Position numbers and translations under genes: made by a program
The notes under the pieces: model-generated
What the model was told of the DNA's origin: nothing
The model's input: the letters and a program-made list of their open reading frames with translations, nothing else
Databases searched by the model: none
NCBI RefSeq assembly: GCF_000340215.1
Contig: NW_006921533.1
Coordinates: forward strand, 5,795,424-5,859,423
Direction of reading: 5' to 3'
Length of the DNA stretch: 64,000 nucleotides
Origin: Pseudocercospora fijiensis CIRAD86
Taxonomy: Eukaryota; Ascomycota; Dothideomycetes; Mycosphaerellales; Mycosphaerellaceae
Shown: piece after piece, positions 34,759 through 45,699 of the stretch
How the letters are laid out: each line of letters starts with the position of its first letter
Position numbering within the stretch: the first letter of the stretch is position 1

Positions 34759-37697
34759 AACACCGTGCACACTATATGGACATACACGAGACACGGATTA
34801 GTCAGCAGGTAGGGCGGTTAATATAGCGTATTCTATACAAATCGCCTAGGCAAAGGAAATAAGAGATATAGAAGGTAAATAGTAACATTCTAGGTATATA
34901 AAGCAGCCCCTACTAGCTATTACTGTCTATAGTAAGGTTAATAGTAGTGTTGTTACTATCGCTGTCGCCTCGAGTAAATTCGAAGTCGCCTTATAGCTTA
35001 AAGACCTCTTATAATATATCCTATAGGTCTATATAACTGTCGTTTATAAGCTTATTATCGTCTAGTCGATACTTAATTCTTAAATTCTAGTAGACGAAGA
35101 CTAACTTCTCGAGTACGTCGTAGCTTAACCTATTACGCTTAAGTAACTAAATAAAGCTATAAGCAGACTAGTTACGCTTAGTAGAGCTAGTTATTAGATA
35201 TAGAGACAATACTAGCATATAGAGGTTAGTAAGCTTAGGGTACGAGTCTCGGAAGTTATTAGACTACTATAACAACGGTATTAGGCTCTTTCTAGCTGCC
35301 TATATAATAGGGTTACTAAATAGACCTTATCGGCTACGGAGTATAAAGATATTATTCAGAAGTTGTCTAGCGCGTACGTAGACCTTATTAGCCGACTCTT
35401 TGTAGTCCGGATAGGTAGCGGACATGCGTTGTTAGCTAGTATAGTACTCGATAAGGAAAGAAGTAAGGGATCGGACTTCTTCGTTAGTAACAATAAGGAA
35501 CTGTTTATTAGGGTCGGAGCGCTCGGAGACATTAGCGAGATAGGCAATTAGCATAATAGGCTAATAACTAAAGGCGCTATTAGACTGTTAGAGGGTTCTA
35601 TATAGTATCTAATACTTATAGCTTCTCCTACCGCATTTCGATATAGACTTCTATCTCCTTATTCGAGACGAGGTTTAGCGCCTTATTAACTACCGCGTTT
35701 ATAAGCTAGCGCTAGTTGCTATAGACGTGTAATAGCTTAGGTCTATTAGACTCGAGAGCGATAGTTACCTTTAGGAATAGCTCTATAAGGTCGTAGTAGC
35801 TAAGGAAGAAGTTAGTTATAGGAGATTAAACGTAGGCTTTAGTACTTACCCTCTTAAATTACGCTAAAATTGGCCTTCTTCGTATACCTCGTATATCTCT
35901 AACTATAACCGCCGCTACGCAGAGGTCGCTCCTACTAGTAGGCGGTGCTCGTAGTGTGCTCGGAGTTCTTCTATCTAGTATTTGTTAATAAGTACGCTTC
36001 TATAGTAATATAGGTCGGCTTGCTAGCGGACACCTCCGGGGACCTAAAAATACCGTACTTTGCCCTTAGAAATATCCTGTAGTATCTTAAAGGCAAGATT
36101 GGTATACTTAAAGTACTCTGCGATAGATTTAGCGTCGGAAACAACGCGTCGGATAGTAGTTATACTAGTGTTAAAGGAGTATAGGTTAGAAACTAAGAGC
36201 TAAGTATAATAGGCGGCACAACCTATCCGGACTAGCTCCGGATATTGCCGGACGCACTAAGTCTTATTAGCGCTTATCGGTTAGCTAGTCGGCGCTACCC
36301 GCGAGGGGCAAGCCTAACCTCTAATCTTCGAAATATACCTCTTTAGTCGCCGCCTTTATTACTACTATATTATTAGCAACTATACCGACTACCTTGCCTG
36401 CCGGAAAGCGCTCGATAACGTCTATAAGGCCTTTAGCGTAATACTAAGTATTACTCCTGTTAGCGCCGGTAAGCTTAGACCGTATAAACTACGCCGCTCG
36501 AGGCGTAATAGCGAGATAATTAACTACCGAGCGATAAGCGCGATTAGACTAGCTATTAGTTACAATATAGAGCTGCGTACTCTTATTAACCTTAACTATT
36601 ATCTCGTCGTTTAGTCGCTTATAAATACGTAGCAGGTATACGTATCTAAGCTACTAGCGAGTCGGTAGCTTAAAAGCTAGTCGCAACCTCTTTACCTATT
36701 TTAGGAAGGCAGGGTGTTTAGTAGCACTTAAGGCACTACTAGAAGCAAACACCTACTTAGCAACTAACTCGTAGAGCTTCTCGTGCTCGTTAGTAGTTAT
36801 CTCGTCGACAAAACCTAACCTTACGAGTAGTATTTCCTTACGCGGAAGACGAGCGATTTCCTCGATATCCCTATTACCTAAAGAAGGCTCTTCTTCTACT
36901 AGCAATTTAGTATCCTTAACCTCCGGTAGTAGGTAGCGTTAATAGGTTAGCTATAACCTCTCTAGCAGGAAGTTACACTTAGTTAAGTGATCGATAACTC
37001 GAGCGCGCTTATTTAATACCTATTTATCGCTATAGTAAATACACTCGACGATAGTATAGACCTTGCTATTAGAACGGTCTCTTGTTACCTTACGCTAACA
37101 AGCATCTTCCGTACGCTTCCGCTTACTAAGGATATAGTAAGCTAGTAATAGACTACTAAGGGTAGTAAGCAGTAATTACTAGCTCGAAGAGGCGTTATCG
37201 GATATAGTAGAAACGATAGAGTATTTAGTAGTAGATTAAAGCTAAAATAATTAATAAAAGAGGAGGAAACTAATAGTCTATCTATACGTATTCTACTACA
37301 AAATTGCCTATATTATATGCCTTCTAGTACGGTCTCCTTTGTCCGTAATCGGGGCGGTCTTACTACTAAGTTCTCGTCGGTATTTATAGTTTCCCTATAG
37401 TAGATTAGGTCTACGTCTAATAGGCTCTATAGCCTTTCTATAACTATTACATTTATATGTAGTATTGCTTATAAACGCTATAATAACGCGAAAAGTCGCG
37501 AGCAGGCGCGATAGCAATATAATATAGACAAGGGCATAAGAAATCTCTATAGCGCTAGTATGTCGACTAAGCTAGCTACTAACAAGCAGTAGCAAGCACT
37601 AGTGACTAAACCAGCTATTCCGAGCGATTATTACTAATCCCGTTATTTACCTACGTGTTCATATAACACTAGCCAAAATTTGCGTGTACACGGTGTT
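34759..37697 (-). mobile_element. hAT-like DNA transposon, RIP-degraded
   Basis: Bounded by a 14 bp inverted repeat: AACACCGTGCACAC at 34759-34772 and, as reverse complement, AACACCGTGTACAC at 37684-37697. The single difference is C versus T in a CpA site, as RIP would leave. The interior is CpA/TpG-depleted and encodes a decayed transposase on the minus strand. I could not identify an 8 bp target duplication. It separates the otubain upstream region from the CSN2 gene, ending 178 bp after the CSN2 stop. Confidence 0.72.
35340..37240 (-). pseudogene. hAT/DUF659-type transposase remnant
   Basis: Minus-strand frame with stops at former Trp/Gln codons. Near 37000-37110 a Cys, a Cys and a His/Cys pair in VIDHLTKCNF resemble a BED zinc finger. 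At about 36380-36600 the frame reads TQLYIVTNS(stop)SNRAYRSVVNYL, then GLIDVIERF and KVVGIVANN, the arrangement of DUF659 in hAT transposases. The 3' part (35355-35545) has SERSDPNKQFLIVTNEE. Family assignment is by recalled pattern, not alignment. Not functional. Confidence 0.62.
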
Positions 37698-37875
37698 ATT
37701 TTCGTGTTCACCGGGCTTGTGCCATTGTGTCTAACATCACTACGGGCAATTCCAGTGACAGCGATACGCTACCCTGCACTGTTGGCTATCGCTGGAAAAC
37801 AGGCAAACGCGACAATCGGAGGGCGTGGCGTCTTCCAAATGTTTTTTCTCGTTCGAGCGCATCTCATTATGCAGC

Positions 37876-39554
37876 TTATTTCTGTGCGCGATGGCCCTTC
37901 CGCTTGCCAGGCACAAGTGGTCGCGACGGAGCTTCGTAGATCTCTGACCCTATCGGCGGTAGTAAGCCGGCTCCGTCGTCTGTCTTGAAGTCGCCCTCAT
38001 TAAGGACGGCCTTTGACAGCGAATGAATAGCCGAGGTCCAGTCCGCCACTGCATGCATCCGGTCGAGATCTGCCCGACTCTCGATCTCGACAGTCCCGGC
38101 TTCTTGGTTGATCTTGCCACGCAGCTTCTTATCCATGATCAGGAAGCCCACGATATCCTGAACTTCGGGTATTGAGATGTTCAGTCGCTTGGCAATGAAC
38201 TCGAGGCGAAATCGAGTGTATGGTGCGACGAGTTTGACCACCGCCTTGGTGCGCATATTGCGAGTGACCTCGTCGATGTTCTCCGCGATGAACGGATCAG
38301 CAAGGAGGTCCTTGTTTTTCTGGAGCACCGTCTCATATTGATGAATGTCATCACGCTGATATGCATCTACCAATTCCGTCATAGCTGCGATTCGAGGGTC
38401 ATTCTTATATGGCTTGGTTTCTTGCGAGTCGAATGGATTAATGTCCGAACCCATCAGCATCGTCGTTAACACCAGATACTTGAGGACCTGTATCCGCTGC
38501 AACGAGCCCGCTTCGTCGTAATTTCTGAACGATTCGAAGAAGTCGCTCTGGGCGCTTTTCCAATTCTCTGGAGACAAGTCATCAGCTCACATGAACACCT
38601 GCAGGGCATCCCTTGCATGCATACCTTCAGACATGTGCATCTTGCCACCACACTCGCGGATGATGCCCATGATCTTTGGATGTGGTACCGCCGAGCGCAC
38701 CCTAAGCGCTCGCTGATATAGGCCCTGGAGTACAAATGAGTCTCGATAGCCGCGCAATGTGGTCAGCGATTTGTCATACCTTTAGCCGCTTGTTGTTTCG
38801 TGTCTCAGCATACATCTGAATCTCCAGCGCGTATGCCTCCATGGAATATGTGCCTTTGCTCGGGTCGTCTGTTCCATCCTCGCGCTTGCAGGCTTTGTGG
38901 AGCTCGCGAACCTTTCCAGTAAGCCGATCGTAGTCCTTCTGCGCAAGCCAAAGTCGCGCAAGCTTCGTGTTGGTGGACAGCCATAACCGCTCGTTGTTGG
39001 TGGCCTGGAATGATTCGAGAGTCTTGCTGTAGAAGTGTTCCATGCATTGGATGGCCGCTTCGTCCTCGGCATTCTTCTCGATGAAGTCCAGCATGTTGTT
39101 TATTGATTTTTCTGAGTAATTTCGGGTGACTGCAGATTTGACATATGTCAAGAGCTCGGTGTAGTGCTTGACGGCCTAGGTATCACACCATTAGCATATA
39201 CACTCTGTCCTCATTCCTGCAATCTCCGTCACTCACATCGTCGTATCTTCCAAGCTTGAACTCGAGCTTGATCGCCTGCTTCAGGCCCTTGAACCCCCAA
39301 TCGCCCTTTTCTGGTTCGAGTGCTGGCACGCCTAGAAACTCATCGATCGCCTCTTCTGGATTGTCTACCTTCATCTGCTTGGCATTGTAGTATTTGTTCT
39401 CAACGTCGACATCGCCGCCCTCATCCGCGTCATCTTCGTCTTCGTACTCGAAATCGTAGCTGGGCATTCCATTAGTGAAAGTTACTGAAGATGTGTATCA
39501 GTACGCTTACTTCTCCTCATCAGAGGCCTGCATGAAATCGTCGTCGTCAGACAT
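37876..39554 (-). CDS. CSN2: COP9 signalosome complex subunit 2 (PCI domain)
   Basis: Five exons, complement(join(37876..38567,38625..38724,38780..39175,39237..39459,39511..39554)), encode 484 aa; the four introns are 51-61 nt with consensus ends and consistent phases. The first exon, [14 protein letters not shown], joins to [20 protein letters not shown], the acidic start typical of CSN2. The TPR-like helical part includes [18 protein letters not shown] and [16 protein letters not shown]. The PCI/winged-helix part includes [20 protein letters not shown] and [23 protein letters not shown]2 is a core subunit of the nuclear complex that removes Nedd8 from cullins and so tunes SCF ubiquitin ligases; in fungi it influences development. 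The tail [14 protein letters not shown] is basic. It is head to head with cwc25 across 302 bp. Confidence 0.96.
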
Positions 39555-39856
39555 GGTGGCGCTTGTTCAGTCGAATGATGTCTAGCTGTGATGATGCTTC
39601 GAAAATGTAGTGTGCGACGCGACGATAGCGGTGGTGTATAGGCGAGGTGAGGCGAATTCGATGTTTGTAGGGAAGCTTCAAGCGTCAAGCTCATGGCCAA
39701 CATGGCATGGCGTAAGCAGGCGCCAAACCAACCCCACAATCACGGCTGCTCCCGCTGCTCCGTGCGCCGACAGAACTACAGCAGCCGTCAGCCACTTGCC
39801 ACAAGCATTTCTCTGCCTGATTCCGACTCACAGCATATTCATCGGACGTCGCCAAA
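39555..39856. promoter_or_regulatory. Bidirectional promoter of CSN2 and cwc25
   Basis: 302 bp separate the two divergent start codons, so both promoters share this interval. The sequence is mixed and without an obvious TATA box. Confidence 0.6.
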
Positions 39857-41116
39857 ATGGGTGGCGATCTCAATTTGAAGAAGTCATGGCATCCAGCGCT
39901 GATGAGCAACCAGCGTCGGGTGTACAACGAAGAGTTGAAGGCCTTGGAAGAGCGCAAAAAGACGGAACAGGTGCTCAAGGAACGAGCGGAAGAACGAGCG
40001 ATCCAGGAACTAGAGCGTCTTCAGGAGGCAGCAGGAGGCAAGAAACGAGTAGATAAGGTCGATTGGATGTACAATGGCCCGGGCTCCGGTGGACCAGGTG
40101 CGGGCGGAGTCACTGAAGAAATGGAGGGATATTTACTCGGAAAGCGGAGGCTGGATGGTCTGGTCAAGCGCAACGAGGGAGATACGCCCAAAAAAGATGC
40201 ACCACAAGACGGTTTTATGGCGCTAAACTCGAACGCAAATTCCGCACGAGACATCCAGTCCAAGGTCTCAAACGATCCCATGCTTGCTATCAAGAAGCAG
40301 GAGCAGGCTGCTTATGAGGCCATGATGAACGATCCTGTACGCAGGCGACAGCTACTCGCAGCTGCAGGTAAAGAGACCGACGACAGCCATGACAAGGAGA
40401 AGGAGAGACGGCATCGACACCACAGGAGCCACAGACACAAGCACCGCGATGATGACGAGGACGAAGATCGACACAGACGAAAGCGTAGGAGACACAGCGA
40501 CGACCATGACGATGACAGGCGCGAGCGACGACATAGATCTGATCGACACAGGAGAAGATCTCGGTCGCGTTCGCCCTACTCTCGCAGACGGGATGCTCGT
40601 GATCGCGATGACAGAAGGTCAAAATCTCATCGCAGTCGCCGAGACACGCCTTCGCGATCTCGCTCGCCGCCACGAAAACGGGATCAGGACGAACGTGAGG
40701 AGCGCCGAAAGTCCTACCCGAGCCCCAAACGCTCTGGATCTTCAGGCTCGCGATCACTATCAAGGTCTCCCTACAGACCACGAGGAGATTGCTCACGCCA
40801 AGAAGATCGGTACACAACGTACCCTCGTGACCGAGATGAGAGGCCGTACCGCTCACCGCCTGAAGACAAGAATGAATCTCCAGCGGATGCTGAGAGGCAG
40901 CGAAGGCTCGCTGAAATGATGGGTAATGCGACCGAGATGGAAAGTGAGAGGAAGACGCGATTGACGGAGTTAGAGGAGAAAGAGGCAACGCAGAGGGAAG
41001 AAGAGAACCGCAAGCGTTCAGAGACGGGCAAGTTCATCAGCAGCGTCAGGCGTGATGCTGAGGGTGTTGACATGGGTCGTCGCTTGCAAGGTTCGGCTCG
41101 CTCCCACGACGATTGA
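39857..41116 (+). CDS. cwc25: Pre-mRNA-splicing factor Cwc25
   Basis: Uninterrupted 419-codon frame. The N-terminus [20 protein letters not shown] followed by a charged helix ([19 protein letters not shown]) is the CIR_N/Cwc25 signature. [12 protein letters not shown] and [13 protein letters not shown] are further Cwc25 hallmarks. Residues about 175-340 are an Arg/Ser/Asp/His-rich region (RS-like), longer than in yeast Cwc25 and probably disordered. The C-terminal helix (about 345-410) ends in [20 protein letters not shown], a conserved tail. Cwc25 joins the spliceosome after Prp2 and promotes the first transesterification step, in the nucleus. The internal methionines are not preferred because the N-terminal motif starts at 39857. 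The reverse strand is also open for long stretches, but only as a mirror of the RS repeats. Confidence 0.95.
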   Translation: MGGDLNLKKSWHPALMSNQRRVYNEELKALEERKKTEQVLKERAEERAIQELERLQEAAGGKKRVDKVDWMYNGPGSGGPGAGGVTEEMEGYLLGKRRLDGLVKRNEGDTPKKDAPQDGFMALNSNANSARDIQSKVSNDPMLAIKKQEQAAYEAMMNDPVRRRQLLAAAGKETDDSHDKEKERRHRHHRSHRHKHRDDDEDEDRHRRKRRRHSDDHDDDRRERRHRSDRHRRRSRSRSPYSRRRDARDRDDRRSKSHRSRRDTPSRSRSPPRKRDQDEREERRKSYPSPKRSGSSGSRSLSRSPYRPRGDCSRQEDRYTTYPRDRDERPYRSPPEDKNESPADAERQRRLAEMMGNATEMESERKTRLTELEEKEATQREEENRKRSETGKFISSVRRDAEGVDMGRRLQGSARSHDD

Positions 41117-41643
41117 CCCGAGTATTATTTTATTATCAACCAGTCCTCCTGCAGGTGAGCGCCTTTCCTGCACGTGTCGGTTTCACCACACAAGGTACAA
41201 GCTACAAAAGCTCATCAAGCTTTTTCCTACATCTGTCGAGAGCCTTCCACATAGCATACGGCAAGTAGTGTAGCACTTCGCTGCTTTCGTCGCGTATATC
41301 AAATGGAATCCAAATATTTGTGCTGGACAGCCGGTCGAGATCTTCCATTTCGGTAGTCAGGATTGCAGGGTCCCCCGCGATTGGTTCGCAGTCACTTCAG
41401 GTTTGCCGACAGAAAGCAAGGATCGGATCGGACCGAGCGAGCGTCTGTTGCCAACTTTAGCCAAAGCCTTGGAACCTTGAAAGCGAAGCGAGTTGTGGTG
41501 CACGGGCAGGAATTGGATGGCGTCGGGCTCGGGCTCGGGGAGTCGGGGCATTGCAAGTGTGCCTTGACGATGAAGGGTCAGGGCCAGGTAGGGAGGCCCA
41601 TACGTACCAGATTGTCAATATAGTACTTCTGACCGCAGCGACA
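41117..41643. other. 3' flank of cwc25
   Basis: Normal-composition DNA with no supported gene. It ends at the left arm of a large palindrome. Confidence 0.5.
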
Positions 41644-42957
41644 ACAACGCTATCTTTGCCCCTTCAAGTTCTTTTTAATATATCTTTTTATATAGAGGAG
41701 TTATAGCTTAATAACATAGAGCAAAGATACTCTAAATTGTATCTATTTTTAGAAAATAATAAAATTTATAGTCGTTACCTATTGAATTTATAGGCTATAT
41801 AGCCTAAAATTCTAATTTAGAAGTTTAACAGTTTTAGCATTTTTTAGGCCTTAGCATACTATTTTTAGTAATCTAAAACATAGATCTTGTACTTTTACCT
41901 TATAAAAATCTAAATTTAAATTTATATATTAGTATAGAAACTATTAGTAATACAATCTAGAAAGGAATATTATTTTCTTACTATATTCTCTTTAGTTTAT
42001 CTTTTTATTTAGAAGAGTTATAGCTTAGTAATATAAGACAAAAATACTCTATTCTTAAACTAGTATTAGGAAACTACTAAAATTACTATAGCTCTCTACT
42101 AAGATTAGCCTAAAATTCTAGAATAAAGATTTTAAGATTTTAGTATTTATTAAGCCTAGTATAGTATTTTTAGTAATCTGGAACCGAGACCTAGGAGTTT
42201 TACCTAGCATAAATATAGAATGAGATTCTTATCTTAATACGCTTACTATTAGTCTTAGAATCCTAAAGCGAATATTCTTAAGAATTGTAGGCTTAGTAAT
42301 TTAAAGTTTACAATTCTTAAGAATATTCTTTTCTAAGTTATAAGACTATTTATAGCTCAGTTAAAGTAAAAGCTCTAATATAGATTCCTACTAGGTAAAA
42401 ATATTAGGTTTGGGGTTTAGATTACTAAAAATAGTATACTAAGGCTTAATAAATACTAAAATCTTAAAATCTTTATTCTAGAATTTTAGGCTAACCTTAG
42501 TAGATAGCTATAGTAATTTTAGTAATTTCCTAATACAAGTTTAAGAATAGACTATTTTTGTCTTATATTACTAAGCTATAACTGGTCTAAAGAAAAAGAT
42601 ATACGAAAGGGAATCTAAGAAGAATTTAAGTTTTAAGCTCTAGATTATATAACTAATAGTAGCTATATTACGAGAAAAATCTCAAAATAGATTTCAATTA
42701 AGTAAAACTATAAGACCTACGTTTTAGATTACTAAAAATAGTATATTAAGACTCAAAGAAACGCTAAAATTCTAAAATCTCTAACTTAGAGTTTTAAGCT
42801 ATATAGCTTATTAATTTAGGAGGCAACAACTAGAAATTTTGATATTTTCTAAGAATATACATAAATTAGAGTATCTTTGTCTTACATTATTAAGCTGTAA
42901 CTCCTCTAGAAAAAAAGATATATTAAAAAGAACTTGTAGGGGCAAAGATTGCGTTGT
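41644..42957. mobile_element. 1.3 kb foldback (palindromic) repeat element
   Basis: The two halves are inverted copies centred at about 42300. The outer ends pair: ACAACGCTATCTTTGCCCC from 41644 with the reverse complement of GGGGCAAAGATTGCGTTGT ending at 42957. Similarity continues inward through CAAGTTCTTTTTAATATATC and far along both arms. The centre is a perfect 20 bp inverted repeat, GAATATTCTTAAGAATTGTA (42270-42289) against 42309-42328. Each arm also contains two related modules, the second starting near 41996 (left) and its mirror near 42600 (right). It is AT-rich, CpA/TpG-poor and without coding frames. A non-autonomous foldback transposon is the simplest reading; no target duplication was found. 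Confidence 0.85.
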
Positions 42958-43477
42958 GAATTCTTCATTGACAATCTGGTATATATGGAGCTCCGTCGCC
43001 AGGCCGGCCGGCAACGTCGCGGCTCTCACGCAGTAGTAGTTGTGCGCAGCGAGATACACGTCCTCTCGGCCAACTCTCAACTTTTCCTCTTCCACTTGTC
43101 ATAACCACCATCATCAGTTCAGCTCGCGCCTGGCCCGCGGATCCCGGTGTTCGGTGGCTGTCTTGTGCAACGATTAGCCGGCTTCGCGCGCTGAGCCCAT
43201 CTTGATTGGGATTGCCCGATTATTACCTCATCGTCCGCATTTCTACTGCTTGATTGCTGCACGTTGCTTCGTTGCGTCGCACTCCGGCGAGCAGTCATCC
43301 ATCGCCATCTCCCTCCTCGCTGTACCACCATCGACCCCAGAACCAAAAACCTCCATTCGACTCTCACGGCCCGGCTTCAGAGAGCCCGCGGAGCGAGTGC
43401 AGCGAGAACGCGCGCGCAAGAGGCGGCTATCCTAACATCTTCACAACCAACTTGAAACGCCGAAGAACAACCCAGTC
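42958..43477. promoter_or_regulatory. Upstream region of the Rho3 gene
   Basis: 520 bp of normal composition, with C/T-rich stretches from about 43080 (CTCTTCCACTTGTC) that look like a fungal promoter or leader. Open frames here are short and unsupported. Confidence 0.5.
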
Positions 43478-44303
43478 ATGCCGCTCTGTGGGGGAACCAA
43501 GACTGTGCAGCGAAAGCTGGTACTTCTGTAGGCCCATCGAGAAGCTACGCGCGTCGAGTAGACATTGGAGACTGACGCGGCTTTTGACAGAGGCGACGGT
43601 GCATGCGGAAAGACATCACTACTTAATGTCTTCACGAGAGGATACTTTCCGACAGTATAGTAAGCGCTCTGCGTGCTTCAATCCCGCAAAGCATCACCTC
43701 TAACAAAACGTCCTTAGCGAACCTACCGTCTTCGAAAACTATGTCCACGACATCTTCATCGACAATGTTCATGTGGAACTGTCTCTATGGGACACTGCAG
43801 GACAAGAAGAATTCGACCGATTGCGATCCCTCTCCTACGATGATACCCACGCCATTATGCTCTGCTTCAGCGTCGATTCGCCCGATTCCCTCGAGAACGT
43901 AGAAAGTAAATGGGTCGGCGAGATCGCAGAAAACTGTCCCGGTGTGAAACTCGTTCTGGTCGCGCTGAAGTGCGATCTGCGAGAACAGAAAGACGATGAG
44001 GATACAGATACGCACCATGAGCCCAAACGGCCCATGATTGACTACAAGGCCGGTCTGGCTGTTGCTGAGAAGATCAAGGCGTTGAGATATCTCGGTGAGT
44101 TGAAATCATATTCGAGTCTGCGACATGTCTCACGTTCAGCGGACAAAGCTTTGGAATGTCTCATACTGATTCCCGGACCAACAGAATGCTCCGCGATGAA
44201 GAACCGTGGAGTGAACGAGGCTTTCACCGAAGCAGCACGCGTGGCATTACAGGTCAAGAACGTCAAGGGCGACAAGTCGACTAAGAGTTGCAATGTCATG
44301 TAA
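43478..44303 (+). CDS. rho3: Rho-family GTPase, Rho3 type
   Basis: Four exons join(43478..43527,43591..43659,43718..44094,44185..44303) encode 204 aa. Introns of 63, 58 and 90 nt have consensus ends; all interrupt codons in matching phases. G1 is GDGACGKTS (18-26), the effector loop is YEPTVFENYV (40-49), and G3 is WDTAGQEEFDRLRSLSYDD (from 64). G4 is LKCDLR, where Leu replaces the usual Thr, and G5 is ECSAMKNRGV. The C-terminus CNVM is a CaaX box for prenylation, preceded by the lysine-bearing stretch VKNVKGDKSTKS. Rho3 proteins act at the plasma membrane in polarised growth and exocytosis. Length is typical. A start at 43773 would omit the nucleotide-binding P-loop, and reading through the third intron would insert a false segment. 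Confidence 0.95.
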
Positions 44304-45170
44304 TTGCGACTTGACCGGACGAGACGTGTACAGCATGACCGAAACCAAATCATACGAACGACATATCCGACTTTCTCTCGCTTGCGCGCCGAGATCTCAT
44401 TATGCCCATGAAACGCTGCTGCCTGCGATTATTTGCTTTTGATATTGTTTGCTGAGCTGTTCATACATGCGAAGGCGTTTGGGGCGTAAATGATGGTCTT
44501 CCTGCTTTGCACTTGTGGAAACACAACATATACCGGAGGGACGAGAAGGTGAGACGGATAGCGGCAGAGTTCTGAGTAGCTTCGGAGGCTGGAGATTGGA
44601 CCATGGAGAGGCAAAAAGTCACTGTGAGTATGGACGGGTGGCTTTGGAAGCGTGGAGGAGGAGGCACTTGAGCTTGTTCGAAGCCTGGACAGATATGTGA
44701 CCAATGCCACAAATTTGGCTTGAGCACTATCACGATCGCATTTGTGTCATGTCTTGCAACAAAGACTGCTGTGACATGCGCGCAGCATTGAATTTGGCAT
44801 GGCAGCTGAGTTCCCCCAGGCAATTCTTTGGACAGGCTAACCCGGTCCATCACATATCGGATGATGTGCATGTGATAAACCAGGTCTTCGGATCCCCAAA
44901 GTATTGACATGCAGCAGTCATTCACCTAAAAGGTACAGACATCCTGGCGCGACCCAAGGATCATAAGCGCGTGAAGAAATCGAGATGGTAAGACAACTCG
45001 GACGAACTCTGAAGTGCATATTGCCACGCAGTCATCATGTCTTTCCTTCCCTGGCAGATGCAGCCTCACTTAAGAACGACGAGTATCAGCAACATCCATT
45101 TCAGTACGGACGATGATGGCGGATATACGGACGCTGCGAATGCTATGAAGGTGGGGCTCACTCGTGACTT
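44304..45170. other. 3' flank of rho3
   Basis: Normal composition until about 45170, where RIP-type DNA begins. Short open frames on both strands show no recognisable features. No gene called. Confidence 0.5.
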
Positions 45171-45202
45171 TTTATATACTAACTCTGTGTATATCCTCGA
45201 GC

Positions 45203-45660
45203 GTAATATCTGCACTTCTAAGTCTCTAGGCTAATATCGGCTTCCCTCTTTGCTCCCTTATAAGTTGCTATATGCCTTTTTATACCGTATTTGTACTTAA
45301 ATGCACTAGTATAGTTCTCGCACTTAAAAGGTTTTAGGTTAAAGCCGGCTTCCCTCGTTATTCCTTTACAACTTATTATTATATGCTTCGTTAGAATTGC
45401 TTTTAACGTAAATGCTTTAGGGTAGTTCTCGCACTTAAAAGATTTTAGGTTAAAGCCGGCTTCCCTTTTAATTCCTTTATAACTTATTATTATATACCTC
45501 GTTAGAGTTGCTTTTAACGTAAATACCTTAGAGTAGTTCTCGCACTTAAAAGGTTTTAGGTTAAAGCCGGCTTCCCTTTTAATTCCTTTATAAATTGTTA
45601 CTATATACCTCTTTAGATCGCTTTAGATCGTAAATGTTATAGGGCAGTTTTCGTACTTCT
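45203..45660. repeat. Tandem repeat with 111 bp period
   Basis: The marker GTTCTCGCACTTAAAAG recurs at 45314, 45425 and 45536, with a diverged copy at 45646, giving spacings of 111, 111 and 110 bp. Each unit includes TTAAAGCCGGCTTCCCT and TAACGTAAAT. A partial leading copy starts near 45203. Confidence 0.9.
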
Positions 45661-45699
45661 TATAAGCTAACCTCTTATATATCTTTAGGTCTCCTTCGG

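Noticed and set aside
40290..40988. 232-codon minus-strand frame opposite cwc25
   Set aside because: Mirror of the Arg/Ser-rich cwc25 coding region; GC-rich RS codons leave the opposite strand open.
44042..44353. Minus-strand frame opposite the 3' part of rho3
   Set aside because: It overlaps the well-supported rho3 exons and intron and lacks any family signature.
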